Numbered from the stretch's first letter, positions 35,835 through 46,333 are shown. The stretch is DNA of 64,000 nucleotides from Triticum aestivum (GCF_018294505.1 NC_057812.1:57001878-57065877), one strand, 5' to 3'. Notes: generated by a model from the letters alone, not told the origin. Numbers and translations: made by a program.

Positions 35835-35930
35835 AGTTCATTTCATTGCTTGTTATTTGTTGTGTGGTGAAAACTTTAGTATTTGTAATATATCCTCGTT
35901 GTCGATGTGGGTTGATGACCTGTTGTATGT

Positions 35931-35936
35931 AATAAA
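35931..35936 (+). terminator. Polyadenylation signal of the DUF295-like gene
   Basis: AATAAA about 97 bp after the stop, preceded by TTGTATGT, a typical plant far-upstream TGTA element. Confidence 0.55.
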
Positions 35937-36237
35937 ATGATATGCCTGTGATAAACTTACTAAATTTATGAATGGCTTTCGAGTCGCTTCTCTGAGTGAG
36001 TGGTGCGATGAGGCAAAAAAATATTTTCTGAATAGATAATTGTACGTGCATTGCAACAGGTTATCGGATGAGGCCAATCAACAATAGTAGTACACTATTT
36101 GTACTAGCTTCACATGCTTCGCGCGTCGGGCGGGTGTTTTTACTGTAGCCATATGTTAATGTGTTCGCTGTACGTAACCAGCACCTCGAATCCTCGATAC
36201 TAGTACTATATAGTAGGAGTAAGTAGTCGGAGTAGTA

Positions 36238-36444
36238 GGGTGGCATGGGCCAGAACAAGCATTCACGTCCAGGAGTACGACACACGCCACCACCACGACA
36301 TCCATCTGACACCATATTATTTCTTGGAGTCCGTGCTAGAGAAATCTCTTCAACCTCGTCGTCTCTCTAACTTCAGCCATCGCGCGGAGAGCAAGGTGGG
36401 GGTTTGCCGATAGTCGGTTTCCTTAACTGCGGTCCCACTTGTAA
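36238..36444. repeat. ~200-bp direct repeat, copy 1
   Basis: From GGGTGGCATGGGCC to GGTCCCACTTGTAAG. It shares GTACG(G/A)CACACGCCAC, CTTGGAGTCCGTGCTA, TCAGCCATC(G/A)CGCGG and GGGGGTTTGCCGATAGTCGG with copy 2. Confidence 0.85.
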
Positions 36445-36804
36445 GGCCAACTCCAACACACGACCCCAAACGGACCTCCGTTTTGCACGAACTCCAACGA
36501 TAATTTTGACTAGAAAAGCAAGACCAAAGAAAACAAGAACCACAAGAATACATTTTACTACTCCTGTAAGTTGGATTAGTGCCTTCTCAATGTATTCATT
36601 GTTGATCTGCGGAGGCTCGATCTTGCGTGCTTCTTTCTTCTTCGAGTGTAAAGAAGTAGACGTTGCTTCCTCGCATCTAGTCTCATGTCTAGCCTCTATT
36701 CTAGTAGGACTATCAACAAGTGCACTAATCTTATCTCTATCCTCTATGCTAGCTAAAAGTGATAGAAGATCTACTAAATTGTGCTCTATCAATATATGTA
36801 TGTA

Positions 36805-36964
36805 CTCTTCTTCCCAATACAAAAACTTGCATCCATTCTACACCCTCTCTTGCACAATACATGCTTTCTATTTGTCAAAATATATATGTATCAAGACATG
36901 TTTTAGTATATAGGTACATCCATTTTTGGACAAATGGAAGTCAAGTATTTTGGAACAAAGGGAG
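36805..36964. mobile_element. Stowaway-like MITE
   Basis: 160 bp with terminal inverted repeats: CTCTTCTTCCCAATAC...ACTTG at the left and CAAGT...TTGGAACAAAGGGAG at the right. TA target duplications lie at 36803-36804 and 36965-36966. Confidence 0.75.
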
Positions 36965-37406
36965 TACACAATAATTTTTTTAAGTTAGCACAACTAGTCT
37001 AATCCGAGAGCACAACCAAAGATGTGGTCGGGTTCTTCCTCCTTTTGCCGACACATGGACATCCGGCATCCAGGTCGTGTCATGAAAGAAAATAGAGTGG
37101 TCATTGAAGCCACGAGATGTGCATCTTGGGTTAAACTGTAAGTAGAATCTTACTACTCTTGAGTAACTCCAAAAGCAGCCACCGAAGATCTTTATTGGAT
37201 TTGTTTTTCATCACCAGCACATCGAGGTGAAAGATGTGCAGGTTCAGTGGGTCCTCTTGCGTTTTCACTGACATGTGGGGCCGCATGTGAGCAAACAGAC
37301 GATGGGCTCCACACGTCCACTGGCTGACTCAGAAGAGAGATAGAGGAGGGGTGAGCACGGATTGCAGGAAATTTGTTCTACGTACCTCGATATAGGCTCG
37401 ATAGTG

Positions 37407-37604
37407 GGGTGGCATGGGCCATAACTAGCATTCACGTCTAGCAGTACGGCACACGCCACTCACACGAGTCCCATCCGACACCAATTTTCTTGGAGTCCGT
37501 GCTACATCCATCTCTTCTCCCTCCTGTTTTCTCAGCCATCACGCGGTGGGTGGGGTGGGGGTTTGCCGATAGTCGGTTTCCTCAATTGCAGTCCCACTTG
37601 TAAG
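37407..37604. repeat. ~200-bp direct repeat, copy 2
   Basis: Diverged second copy of 36238-36444, about 1.17 kb downstream in the same orientation. Both end at a CCCACTTGTAAG word. Confidence 0.85.
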
Positions 37605-37933
37605 TGAAAATGCAACATCGCACGCATTCCCACTTGAGCGGCGTGCCGGACCAACCGTGTGGGGGTCCGACGCGAACACGGCAGGCTTTTCCTTTTAAAC
37701 TCGTAACTTGTAAAATTTGGTTCTGCTCCATGGCGCGACCGATAGATAGAAAATAATGATTTTGCCTAGAGTAATGAGAAGTTTGGTTCTGGCGCTGTTC
37801 ATGCATGGAGTACGTACGAAAATGATGAAGTTGATGCGAAAGGTAAGATAATTACTGTAGTATCATATACTACTACTTGGATTTGACGGAAAGATAAAAA
37901 TACATACGGATCCATCAACGACATCCTCACGCC

Positions 37934-38506
37934 CTAGTGCGCCGGGTCACCAACCGACATGTGAGGAGCAACGGCATTGGCGGCGAGCGCAACGTGCTTA
38001 TGAACAGTGCCGTCCAAGGTTGCCCTGCGGTCCAAGAAGGCCAGCATCCTATCGTCCTCCTCTTGCATGTAGTAGTCCTTGTGGATGATTTGCGCGTAGA
38101 CGCGGGTGATTATGTCGATGGTGTCTTGCTGCGCCAGGCGCTGCGCGGCGAGCGCGTCCTCGAGGTGGACATTCTCCGGCGCGACGGCGGGCAGTCGCAG
38201 GGCCACCAGTGCGTCGAAGAGGTTGTCACCATAGTGGCTGTTGAGGGTGGCGGGCATCGCAGAGCCTGGGCGCGTCAGCTGGAGGCTTACGTCAAAGTCG
38301 TCCGCAAGCTTCTTGACGACGGTGAACTTGTCGAGGGAACCGACGAGGACCTCGTCGAACAAGGAGACAAAGCTGTCGTCCAAGCGGCCCCTCGCCCTGG
38401 CGGCCTCAAGCAATACTACCTGGAGACGTTCCTTGGTGCCGGGCCACAGGCCGGCGTCGTGGACCATCTGGCACAGCCGGCTGATGCTCGCGCTCATCAC
38501 TTCCAT
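37934..38506 (-). CDS. Unknown 190-residue, probably helical protein
   Basis: An intact single frame from ATG 38506 to TAG 37934-37936. The start has a good context (ACCCATGG). The base composition is GC-rich at third positions, like many grass single-exon genes and unlike the AT-rich flanks, which supports real coding. The protein begins MEVMSASISRLCQMVHDAG, has no signal peptide or membrane span, and reads as amphipathic helices with a patch of acidic residues (YYMQEEDD) in its last third. I recognise no domain. It stands alone, with no nearby paralogue in the window. A shorter protein from the second Met (residue 4) is possible. Confidence 0.65.
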   Translation of the reverse strand: MEVMSASISRLCQMVHDAGLWPGTKERLQVVLLEAARARGRLDDSFVSLFDEVLVGSLDKFTVVKKLADDFDVSLQLTRPGSAMPATLNSHYGDNLFDALVALRLPAVAPENVHLEDALAAQRLAQQDTIDIITRVYAQIIHKDYYMQEEDDRMLAFLDRRATLDGTVHKHVALAANAVAPHMSVGDPAH

Positions 38507-38936
38507 GGGTCTAGCTTAGCTTCTAGTCAACTGATCTTGCGATTCGAGTGATCACTCTTGCCCTTGGTTAGCCTGCGTAGGTGCATAGGATTTCATACTA
38601 CTCCTCGGCCCTCTACTGCACCTGCCTTTGACTGTATGATAGGTGGGCCAGCCACCCCCTGGGCCCATGTGTCATTCACCCAAAGGCAGTTGCCGTAAGT
38701 CAATGAAGCCGCGTCCCCCTCCGTGCCGGTGCAGTATAGTCATCTCACTGGACCTCTAGTTGGGGCCAAACGAGAGAAGTTTGATGTTTACTGGTTTATT
38801 GGTCTCCTTTGCATTTTGCGCCAAGTTTTGACCTTTGATTTAACTAATAAAATGTTAATGCATGTAAACAAAAATGTTGTGTAAGTCACCTTACGAAAAC
38901 CAAATAATCCCAAAATACTTAGGCACGGTGCATTAA

Positions 38937-39139
38937 CTCCCTCCTTGTTTCTTATTTCATGACATATCAACCAATGAGAGATGTGGGCTGTGCATGCTTT
39001 CAATGACTTGAGACTACCAAACATGACATGCAGTGTTTAGTTCATTGCATGTAATCCTATTAGTACTCTAGTTAGCAAAAAAACATTAAGTTCTCTCGCC
39101 GATAGGAATAAAACACCATCTATTTATTTACAGAGGGAG
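38937..39139. mobile_element. Stowaway-like MITE
   Basis: 203 bp. The left end CTCCCTCCTTGTTTC and right end ACAGAGGGAG are inverted; TA follows the right end (39140-39141) and TAA precedes the left. Confidence 0.6.
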
Positions 39140-39255
39140 TAGTACATTTTTTGTGACATGCATCACTAGATATTGCTAGTCAAATACTAAAATCCAGATG
39201 GACGTGGTAGTACTCCTAAATCCAGACAGTGGTGCTACTAGTCTCTACTATTAAA

Positions 39256-39301
39256 GGGGGATCGAACGTCGTGATGGTTTGACCATCCGGTTCGATCCCC
39301 C
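39256..39301. repeat. Nested perfect hairpin at the Helitron 5' end
   Basis: A 12-bp perfect inverted repeat, GGGGGATCGAAC (39256-39267) and GTTCGATCCCCC (39290-39301), encloses a second one, GATGGT (39273-39278) and ACCATC (39282-39287). The right arm contains GGTTCGATCC, which looks like a tRNA B box, but there is no tRNA here. Confidence 0.9.
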
Positions 39302-39429
39302 CGCCTCGTACGAGGCATCGCACCCCTCGATGGCACGCAGTAAAAAAACGTTACATCCCGCACGCAAAAGAAGCCCGAAAAATCAGCACACAATCCCACA
39401 CATCGTGGCTCAATTTTTTGAGAGAGAAT

Positions 39430-40110
39430 AAACCATCCCCACACATACACGTCCTGCCCCCACCTCTCCCTGAGCCCTCGCTCCAGATCTCATCCCTCTC
39501 CTACCAAATATTGTCGCCACCAGAGAGAGGAAGGAGCGCAGTGGATTCACCAAGGAGTAGGGGGTGCCTCGCTCGCTTCTGCTGACCACCGCCACCTCCA
39601 CCGCCGTCGATGCCGCGGAGGACGCGGTGAGTCCGAAGCCGCGGGACACTAGGCGCGACCACCCCGTCGCAGCGACAGGAAGAGCAGGGCCGCGGGAGCC
39701 AGTGATGGCTCCAGCCCGCCCCGAACCTGACCTCCGCCCCCAGGCGAGCTCTGGGTCCGCCGCCCCGTAATCCGCTCGAGTTGTGTCTAACGCCATGGTT
39801 TATTGCAGGTGGAGGTGGAGTACGTGCCGGAGATGCCCGACCTTGGCGTCGACGACCCCCTCCCCCTCGGCGCCTTCGCGGCGGCCCCCGCCCCAGGCGA
39901 GCTCCAGTTCCTCCGCCCTGTAATCTGCTCGAGCCGCGCGCCTAACGCCATGGCGGCAAGAGCATGTGCGATCGCGGTGGTGACTCGTGAGGACTAGCTT
40001 GAAGAGGAGGAGTCCGCCACTATAAGGACCTTGTTCAACAACACTACTCGGGCCTCCAGCAATGGCAGGTTTGGGATATCTGAGATGTGTCCTCTCCGCC
40101 TCCAGTAAAG
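39430..40110 (+). pseudogene. Captured exon-like fragments inside the Helitron
   Basis: GC-rich sequence in a generally AT-rich element. A splice acceptor (TTTATTGCAG at 39801-39810) is followed by an open stretch reading VEVEYVPEMPDLGVDDPLPL. The EVEYVPE word resembles the end of the plant splicing factor SF3B subunit 2, but the match is too short to be sure. A similar AGGCGAGCTC...CGCCCCGTAATCCGCTCGAG word occurs before the acceptor (39742-39781) and again, altered, after it (39895-39936), so part of the fragment is duplicated. No full gene remains. Confidence 0.4.
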
Positions 40111-42396
40111 ATTTTGTGTGATTGTTTATTTTGCAATATATTAGGCACTGTTATTTCTTCATGTTATTAGCTGCCCATTTGAGACATGAGCAAAAGAACA
40201 GCGGCGATGCACAACCCTACACAGGGCCACTCGTTGTCATCTTGTCAGTCAAGTAGGCGCATCGGCGGCTGCTCCACGCCTCCACTATGGAATCAAATGG
40301 GTGAGGTCTTTTGCCCCTTTCCAAATTCTTAAACCTCCCACTTCTATGTATATGAACTTGTTCTTACTTGTTACTCCAATGTTTTAATTATTATATGGGT
40401 GCATCGGCTGTTCTATTCATTAGTTGATCCATCTCCCACTTAATATCGCCCGTCATCTCCCACTCTTTTTATCACACAATTCAACAAAAATTCTTTTCGG
40501 TCGTATCTTGCCAAACTGAAGTAATATATTCAAGCCAAAGACTGTACTGGCAACAATTGTAAATTTAGAAAATAGGAAGAAAATAAACTTGCTGATAATG
40601 CAATCAGAACAGAGAGTTATGGACATGTTTCTTTACGTTTCGCGTACTTTTGCACCATCATTATCAGTTGTGAATTGTGATTACTTGGTTCACTAATATA
40701 GTTGCTTGTTGATCTTGGTCGCAGTTTGCCCTGTCATCTTGCTCATAATGCAGTCAACTTTATTTCACTTTCAGCAGCATGGATCATTCGATCCTTCTGC
40801 ACACTCAATGAACAAGGGAGCTAGAGCGCTGAAACTTCCCGTATTTTTAGTTTGTTGATGCATGACTGTTTTTCTTGCTATCATTGTCATGACAATGACT
40901 GGCTAGAATGTGCTGATGTATTTTTTCACCCATGTTAACCACTAACCCACAGCTTAGCTAGACAAAGTTTCTTCTTTTTTTGCTATACAAACGCTTATGT
41001 ACCTTACATATTCTTTTTATTAGCATACAATTAATCAGTGTTGCACACTGATGGCAGGAGTTCTACTATACATGATTATAACAAGGGGAAAGGATGAGGG
41101 AGAAGGGGACTCTATGAAGAAAGAACAAGAAGGTGTCCCTGAAAAATAAGCAGCTGGAGAACAACAAGCTTATTGTTGACTTTCTACAGAAAATGTCGTA
41201 ACACCTGAGAAAATTGCTGGTGAGAACATCACACATGTTCTTATAGTTTTTAAATGAAAAACTTTTATGTTTATCTATTTTTTACTAGAATAGCAGATAA
41301 TGGGGCATAGATATTTGAGAAGGCTTAGTGCAATTAATCCCTTTATCTTGCAGTACTTTACACATGGGTTCCATTATCAGAATAGGAGAGCCTAGCAGTA
41401 CAAAATCAAGGCTCTGTACTATATTGTTGGCCAAAGGTTATACATATGTACCTATACTGATTTATTTATATTTGTAGCATTTGAGATGGTTGGCTTGTCA
41501 ATGCTACAAATCGGTATTTCTACTTCTAGAGAAATGTACGGTCGTTTCCCGAATAACTGCTATTGACCTTACATGATTCTTTGAAGTCATACTAATTTGG
41601 ATTTGTTATGACATACACTTGAACATTTATAGTAGAGATATCTAACTTTGTCTGTTGGAAATTGATATCAACCAACATGGATAGTGCTATTGTTCCTTTG
41701 CATAAGCCAAATTAGTCCTGGCTATTATAGACTGCCATTTCTTATAGCACTAGATAAAATGAATGTGGTTACTCACTATTTCAGATGAGTTTGTTAACAA
41801 TTTGGCAATGTGGTGTCGAAGTCTTTGCCCATGAGGTTACACCTTCAAGGGTGACATTGAATAAGCATTGAGATGCACAGATATAAGAGAAGATCAACTT
41901 GCACGTACAAGTTGTGTTGCAGACGACGGGGTCATGCGGTTGAATGTGTCTGGTCAAGTTGAGCAAGAAGCATGATATCATTAACTAGATGTTCACAAAA
42001 TTTCTTCAAAGTTTATTTGATTGTGTGGCATATTTTTTTCTGGTTAAGTTTTCTGTATATTTCTATATTTATTTGTACAAACTGGAAGCTACAGATGAAC
42101 TTCATATATACTTTGCCAACTTCGTTCAATAAGATCAAAATATGCAATATGTTTTTTAATAGTATATGTACTATATGTTTCTGAATAGTATATGTATGTT
42201 CAACAGTATTCAAATTCTTTCTTTTCAGAGGGAAATAATCTTTTCGATGGTAAATATATTCCAAAGCAATATAACTATCATTAGATTCACTGTTTCATGC
42301 ATTATCGATAGTGGTAGAGGCAGAGAAAATGTTGTCAGATTAGAAGAGTGTAGGTTCTATGGTGATGGGTACGATTGTGGTGTGGAGGCTAAATTT

Positions 42397-42412
42397 GTTG
42401 CTCCATGGCAAC
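42397..42412. terminator. Helitron 3' terminal hairpin
   Basis: GTTGC TCCATG GCAAC, 18 bases before CTAG. Helitrons use such a hairpin to end rolling-circle transfer. Confidence 0.75.
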
Positions 42413-42919
42413 GCACGGGCATTCAGCTAGTACTACTAGTAGTAGGAGTACTAGCATGGTACTACCCGTTGGTCAAATTATTACGTGCTGCTCCTCACAG
42501 TGAAGTGACAAGACCCTGCGCCGGAGATGACACATGAGTATAGGCGCCGTGTTCGGCATACCATAGTTAGCCTCACCGTCTGCAGTCACTATCATCATGG
42601 CTGTAGAGCTAGCCTTCTTAGAACTAGCCCTGTTCGACATAATTTCCCGTGCGTAGATGCCCGTGCATTGCATGCAACACCAAGATTGGGGGTGGACGGC
42701 TCCGGCAGCGGCCATCGGCCAGATTTTTCCACGGCCTTCTAGATGTGGTGGGGAGGAGATAAGGCTGATTGTGAGAGACAAGGAGTTGTTTGTAAATAGG
42801 GAACAAGTGCGGGCATCTTTTTGCAAAAATGGAGAAGCTTGGTTTGTATGCGTCAGATCTAGATCCGACAGCTATTGGTGAAAGATGGGAGGCACAACAT
42901 CATCACCAACTCAGGACCT

Positions 42920-43080
42920 GTTTGATTCGCAGGATTTTGAAAACGCAGGAATAGGACACGGCAATATTACAAGTTTCAAACTGATATTACAAATGTTAGG
43001 AGTAATGCTGCACCTACGAAGAGGGAATTACTAGCAAGTTTACGTAAGAACTTTCGTTACTTTAGGTGGATGCAGCATTA
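42920..43080. mobile_element. Remnants of small inverted-repeat elements
   Basis: AGGACCTGTTTGATTCGCAGG near 42914 is like the start of Harbinger/hAT-type MITEs, but no matching right end is present. A separate imperfect palindrome, TAATGCTGCACCTACGAA (43005) against TTTAGGTGGATGCAGCATTA (43061), spans about 80 bp. Confidence 0.4.
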
Positions 43081-43115
43081 TCGTACAAACTAAAATCCAC
43101 CACCCTAACAAGTCA

Positions 43116-45642
43116 CTAATGGGCAAATAAGTTTTCGAGTCTCTGGCCACTTGATGTTTCAAAAACAAATTCAGCTTCTGCGGAGACTTTGTCATTTAGG
43201 CTTAGACGCTTGCGGTGATCAGCACACCATTCATTGTTGCACCAGAGAACGCCAAACCTCATTACCTTGAGTACACTTGCCTCCAGAACAAAGAACCCGA
43301 CCAATTTAATCTCATATGTGCTGCCTCGGTAGTCGATCAAATCAATTTCTATAAGAAGATCAAGGCATTCAATGAGATTGTTATAGTGCAGTACATTTTT
43401 TACTTTCGGGTCATTTTTTATCTGCAAAAGAAGAGAGCATATTAGAGCAGCTGGCTGCATAAGATTGTCGTGTCATCAAGAGGTACCAATATCATTCTCT
43501 CATACGATAGGGTTGGCTGGCTAGTGATATTTTTTCACTCTCTCTCTCTCTCTCTGTCTGTTTCCTCTCATTTAACTAGGAGCACGTGAAGAGCTTGGGC
43601 ATTTGTTGCCTTCCACTATGTGGTCGATGCCATATTTCGCAAAAGTATGCCACATAATACGCATCGATGTCAAATCAAAAGATTTTGGCACCGTTGTGCA
43701 CACAGACCCACATGTATAAACAAATCAATCAAACCAACTACACCAGCCTCTCACTCTCCCAAACAAGTGTTTTTTATTGCCTCAGTCCTCTCTCTCTCCC
43801 ACGCAGTGTTTTTTCATTGCGTGAGTTAATTTGGCACCGGAGCAAAGTAGGTGATCCAGATTGGGGCACCAGGTGAGCAATGGAGGGGCATCGATGCCAA
43901 ATGCATCACAAGTGAATTTGGCACATGTTTTGGCCTACACAGCCCACTTGTGTACTCCCTCCGTCCCAAAATTTTTGTCTTAAATTTGTCTGAATACGAA
44001 TGTATCTAGTTACATTTTAGTGTTAGATACATCCGTATCTAAACAAATGTAAGACACAAATTTTGGGACGAAGGGAATACTACCTCGTATTTAGTATAAA
44101 ATTTTGACCATAGATTTACTTAAGAAAATGCCAATGCATGTCACTAAAAATTACACCATTTGAAATTATGTTCAAATACAAATCCAACGATATAGTTCTT
44201 AGTGACATGCATTAACATTTTGTCAGTTAAATCTATGGTCAAATTTTGATACTACAAAATTGGAAGAGTAAACCAGGACGGAGGTAGTACTTGCTCTTAG
44301 GGTAACCATATAGTTACTGGAGTAGTCTAAGTTACTTTCCACTATGACTAGCCTAGGCTACTATAGTAGTACAACATAAAAACGATGCAGGTGATCACGT
44401 GAGAAAAAAATACTAAAAACATTTCTTTCTGTGCAGTGCGTAGATGCAGTTTTGTACAATACACTTGTCATCGTAATTTGGGAAAATTACGAAAAATTGA
44501 GCTGCGTTGTGATTACCGTTTACTTATAGGAAAGAAGTTTCACCTCGATGAGTAGCTTCTCCGTGCACGGAAAGCATGTAAGGAATCCAACATCTTGATC
44601 CAGATTGGAGCCGATAGATTTTAGTGCTAATATCTTCACTGTGTGCATGGACTGGGTCAAGCTTGTGGGAATCATTTTCTGGAAGACGGTCGTAAATACA
44701 TCAAGAAGAAATTTAAAAATGTGAATTTCAAGAAGACGGAGAAGAAGATGAGTGATGTACCTAAACGATTATGGATCCAATAAAGAGTTCGGAGAATTTG
44801 GCAGACGAGTACACAAACGCTGTCAATTTCGGCGCGTCAATGACCCTGATTTTCGTTGGACCTTCTAGATCCGATACAAGAAATCTCTCAAGGAAAGGCG
44901 CATTCTCAATGACCATAATGTGGAACATGTGGAGTGATCTCTTCCCAATTGATGTCTTGTTGTGGGGCCAGCAAGACACATAAATCCATCGGAGATTCGT
45001 CGAGGTGATGTGGAGGCTAATGAACCCGGGGATCTGCTCAAGACGAAGGTACTCGAGCGCGGTACAGCTGCGGAGCAGGTGCTCCATAGCCTTCTTCGAG
45101 ATGACAACGTCGAAGAGGTCGAGCTGCTTGAGTTGAGGGAGAAGAAGGGTGGGCGCGGCATTAATCTGGGGAAGATAGCAGGAGTTGAAGCCGGCGCAGC
45201 GCAGCGTTGGCGTGAGGCAGAGCGCGGACGGCGGCAGAGAGCGACATCGTCCAGCTTCAAAGCTGACCTCCTTGAGCTGATATAGGGCGGGGGATAAGAA
45301 CCACTCGTCGAACTTGGGTTGGACCTTGTAGTTGGTACTGAACATGCGGATGTCAAGGCGTCTGGCTGGCCCAGGGTGCGATGAAAGGATCTTGGAGACT
45401 GCGGCCATGCGTTTGCAATCCCCGTCGTAGAGGCAGCTGTCGACGGTGAGGTTGAGGGGGACGCAGTGCCAGAGGGGGCGCCGCCGCCGGGAGAGTAGGG
45501 CAGTCCGCACGACAGATTTGGTGGGGAGGAGGCCGATGATGACGAGCAGCATGTCGTCGGGGAGGCTGCTGATGAAGTCCAGGCTCACCGAATGCGGTTT
45601 TGGCTTGAGCCGCCTCCGCTTGTTGGCTGCCTCGCTATCCAT
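43116..45642 (-). CDS. F-box/LRR/FBD protein gene, three exons, stop as the last codon of exon 1
   Basis: Exon 1 45642-44761, exon 2 44678-44544, exon 3 43421-43116, all with GT-AG borders and phase 0. Exon 1 encodes an F-box at residues 24-60 (SLPDDMLLVIIGLLPTKSVV) and leucine-rich repeats; exon 2 encodes 45 residues (KMIPTSLTQSMHTVKILAL...); exon 3 encodes an FBD-like domain (FFVLEASVLKVMRFGV). Such proteins select substrates for SCF ubiquitin ligases. Two oddities: the last codon of exon 1, directly before the GTACAT donor, is TAG, one base from CAG; and residue 54 is Arg (CGG) in SRRRRPLW, where grass F-boxes normally have Trp (TGG). Read to the TAG, the product is 293 residues without the FBD. 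Intron 2 holds two Stowaway MITEs. Probably a pseudogene in the making or a truncated allele. Confidence 0.78.
43537..43555. repeat. (CT)n microsatellite
   Basis: About nine CT units, in the sequence left-hand of the F-box gene's last exon start (within its intron 2). Confidence 0.9.
43955..44077. mobile_element. Stowaway MITE in intron 2 of the F-box gene
   Basis: 123 bp with long terminal inverted repeats: CTCCCTCCGTCCCAAAATTT at the left and AAATTTTGGGACGAAGGGAA at the right. TA on both sides (43953-43954 and 44078-44079). Confidence 0.88.
44080..44287. mobile_element. Second MITE, abutting the first through one TA
   Basis: 208 bp and largely palindromic: TTTTGACCATAGATTTA at the left against TAAATCTATGGTCAAA at the right, ends CTACCTCG and CGGAGGTAG. 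TA at 44078-44079 and 44288-44289. The left TA is the same dinucleotide that closes the previous MITE. Confidence 0.82.
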
Positions 45643-46081
45643 CTCAACCGGCGCCGACGCCGGTGTACACGTGTGCTGGTGTGTGTTGTGTGCTGGGTGT
45701 GCGCGAGTGCGTCCTTCTGTGCATGCGGCCGCACAGTGGTGAATTGTACGCGAGTGCGTCCTTCGCGCGCAAGAAGTTTGTCCTCAATGCACCCTCAATT
45801 TACTAGCGTGCGGGGTGCTACCCCGAGTGGTTTCAACTTTGTTTACTTCACCGCGTGTCAGATGGGCCTCTAGTTTACTTATTTTCACCCACTGCCACAT
45901 GGGCCAGCACACGAAGATACAGAACACGAGCTGACAAGGCAACATGTGGATTGGTTGACCGGTCAACTAAACAATATACGGAGCTATACGCTGACACAGT
46001 GAGCATATAATCCGTCGATATAGAGAGTTCGAGTGAGTGGGGAGGCCCGTGAGAGATAGCAGAGAGAGAGAGAGAAAGAGC
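45643..46081. other. Upstream region of the F-box gene
   Basis: A CA-rich leader on the minus strand directly before the ATG. No clear TATA box. A (GA)n run lies at about 46058-46076. No gene. Confidence 0.5.
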
Positions 46082-46083
46082 TA

Positions 46084-46333
46084 CTCCCTCTGTTCGATAA
46101 TGTAGTTCCAAATTATTTTTTAAGTCAAACTTTTGAAACTTTGACCAAGTTTACAAAGAAATTACTTATATCTACAATACCAAAGATAAATGATAGTATG
46201 AAGTAAGTACATGTTGTGATGAATCTAATGATCGTTCCACATGTAAATGTTTTTCTCCACATATACCTGGTCAAACTTTTCTGAGGTTTGACTTTTCAAA
46301 ACATCAATATGGTTATGGATGTGACAGAGTCCC
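46084..46333. mobile_element. Old Stowaway-like MITE (in copy 1)
   Basis: CTCCCTCTGTTCGATAATG at the left and a decayed ACAGAGTCCC at the right, TA on both sides (46082-46083, 46334-46335). The body contains the inverted pair GTCAAACTTTTG and GGTTTGAC. Copy 2 of the duplication carries the same element at about 47448-47700. Confidence 0.65.

Larger units (their letters stand above)
36052..37930. other. Intergenic stretch with a direct repeat and a Stowaway
   Basis: No gene that I trust. It holds two copies of a ~200-bp sequence (36238-36444, 37407-37604), a Stowaway (36805-36964), and between them sequence of the kind common in Triticeae repeats (CCAACTCCAACACACGACC near 36450). A 149-codon minus-strand frame at 36373-36822 runs across these repeats and is probably chance. 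Confidence 0.6.
39242..42430 (+). mobile_element. Non-autonomous Helitron carrying gene fragments
   Basis: Starts TCTCTACTATTAAAG, a typical grass Helitron 5' end. It ends CTAG at 42430 followed by T, with a GTTGC/GCAAC hairpin (42397-42412) and GCACGGGCATTCAG before the end, the usual 3' signature. It has no Rep/helicase coding. The inside contains GC-rich exon-like pieces (39430-40110), a K/E-rich exon-like piece near 41110-41200 and AT-rich stretches that look like introns. The base before the 5' TC is G instead of the expected A, so the exact 5' limit could be off by one or the flank has mutated. Confidence 0.75.

Noticed and set aside
36373..36822. A 149-codon minus-strand frame with a hydrophobic stretch (VVKCILVVLVFFGLAFLVKI)
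   Set aside because: It runs through one end of the direct repeat and into a Stowaway, has no clear start context, and the surrounding sequence is common repeat. A degenerate transposon-derived gene cannot be excluded.
39256..39302. tRNA-like T arm (GGTTCGATCC)
   Set aside because: There is no acceptor stem, D arm or anticodon arm of proper spacing; the word is one arm of a palindrome at the Helitron end.
42640..42690. A second Helitron 3' end on the minus strand (TTGCATGCAATGCACGGGCATC)
   Set aside because: The hairpin and GCACGGGCA word are there, but the CTAG/CTRR end and a matching 5' end were not found.
44771..45873. Plus-strand frames opposite the F-box exon
   Set aside because: Antisense of a well-supported exon; no promoter or splice evidence.
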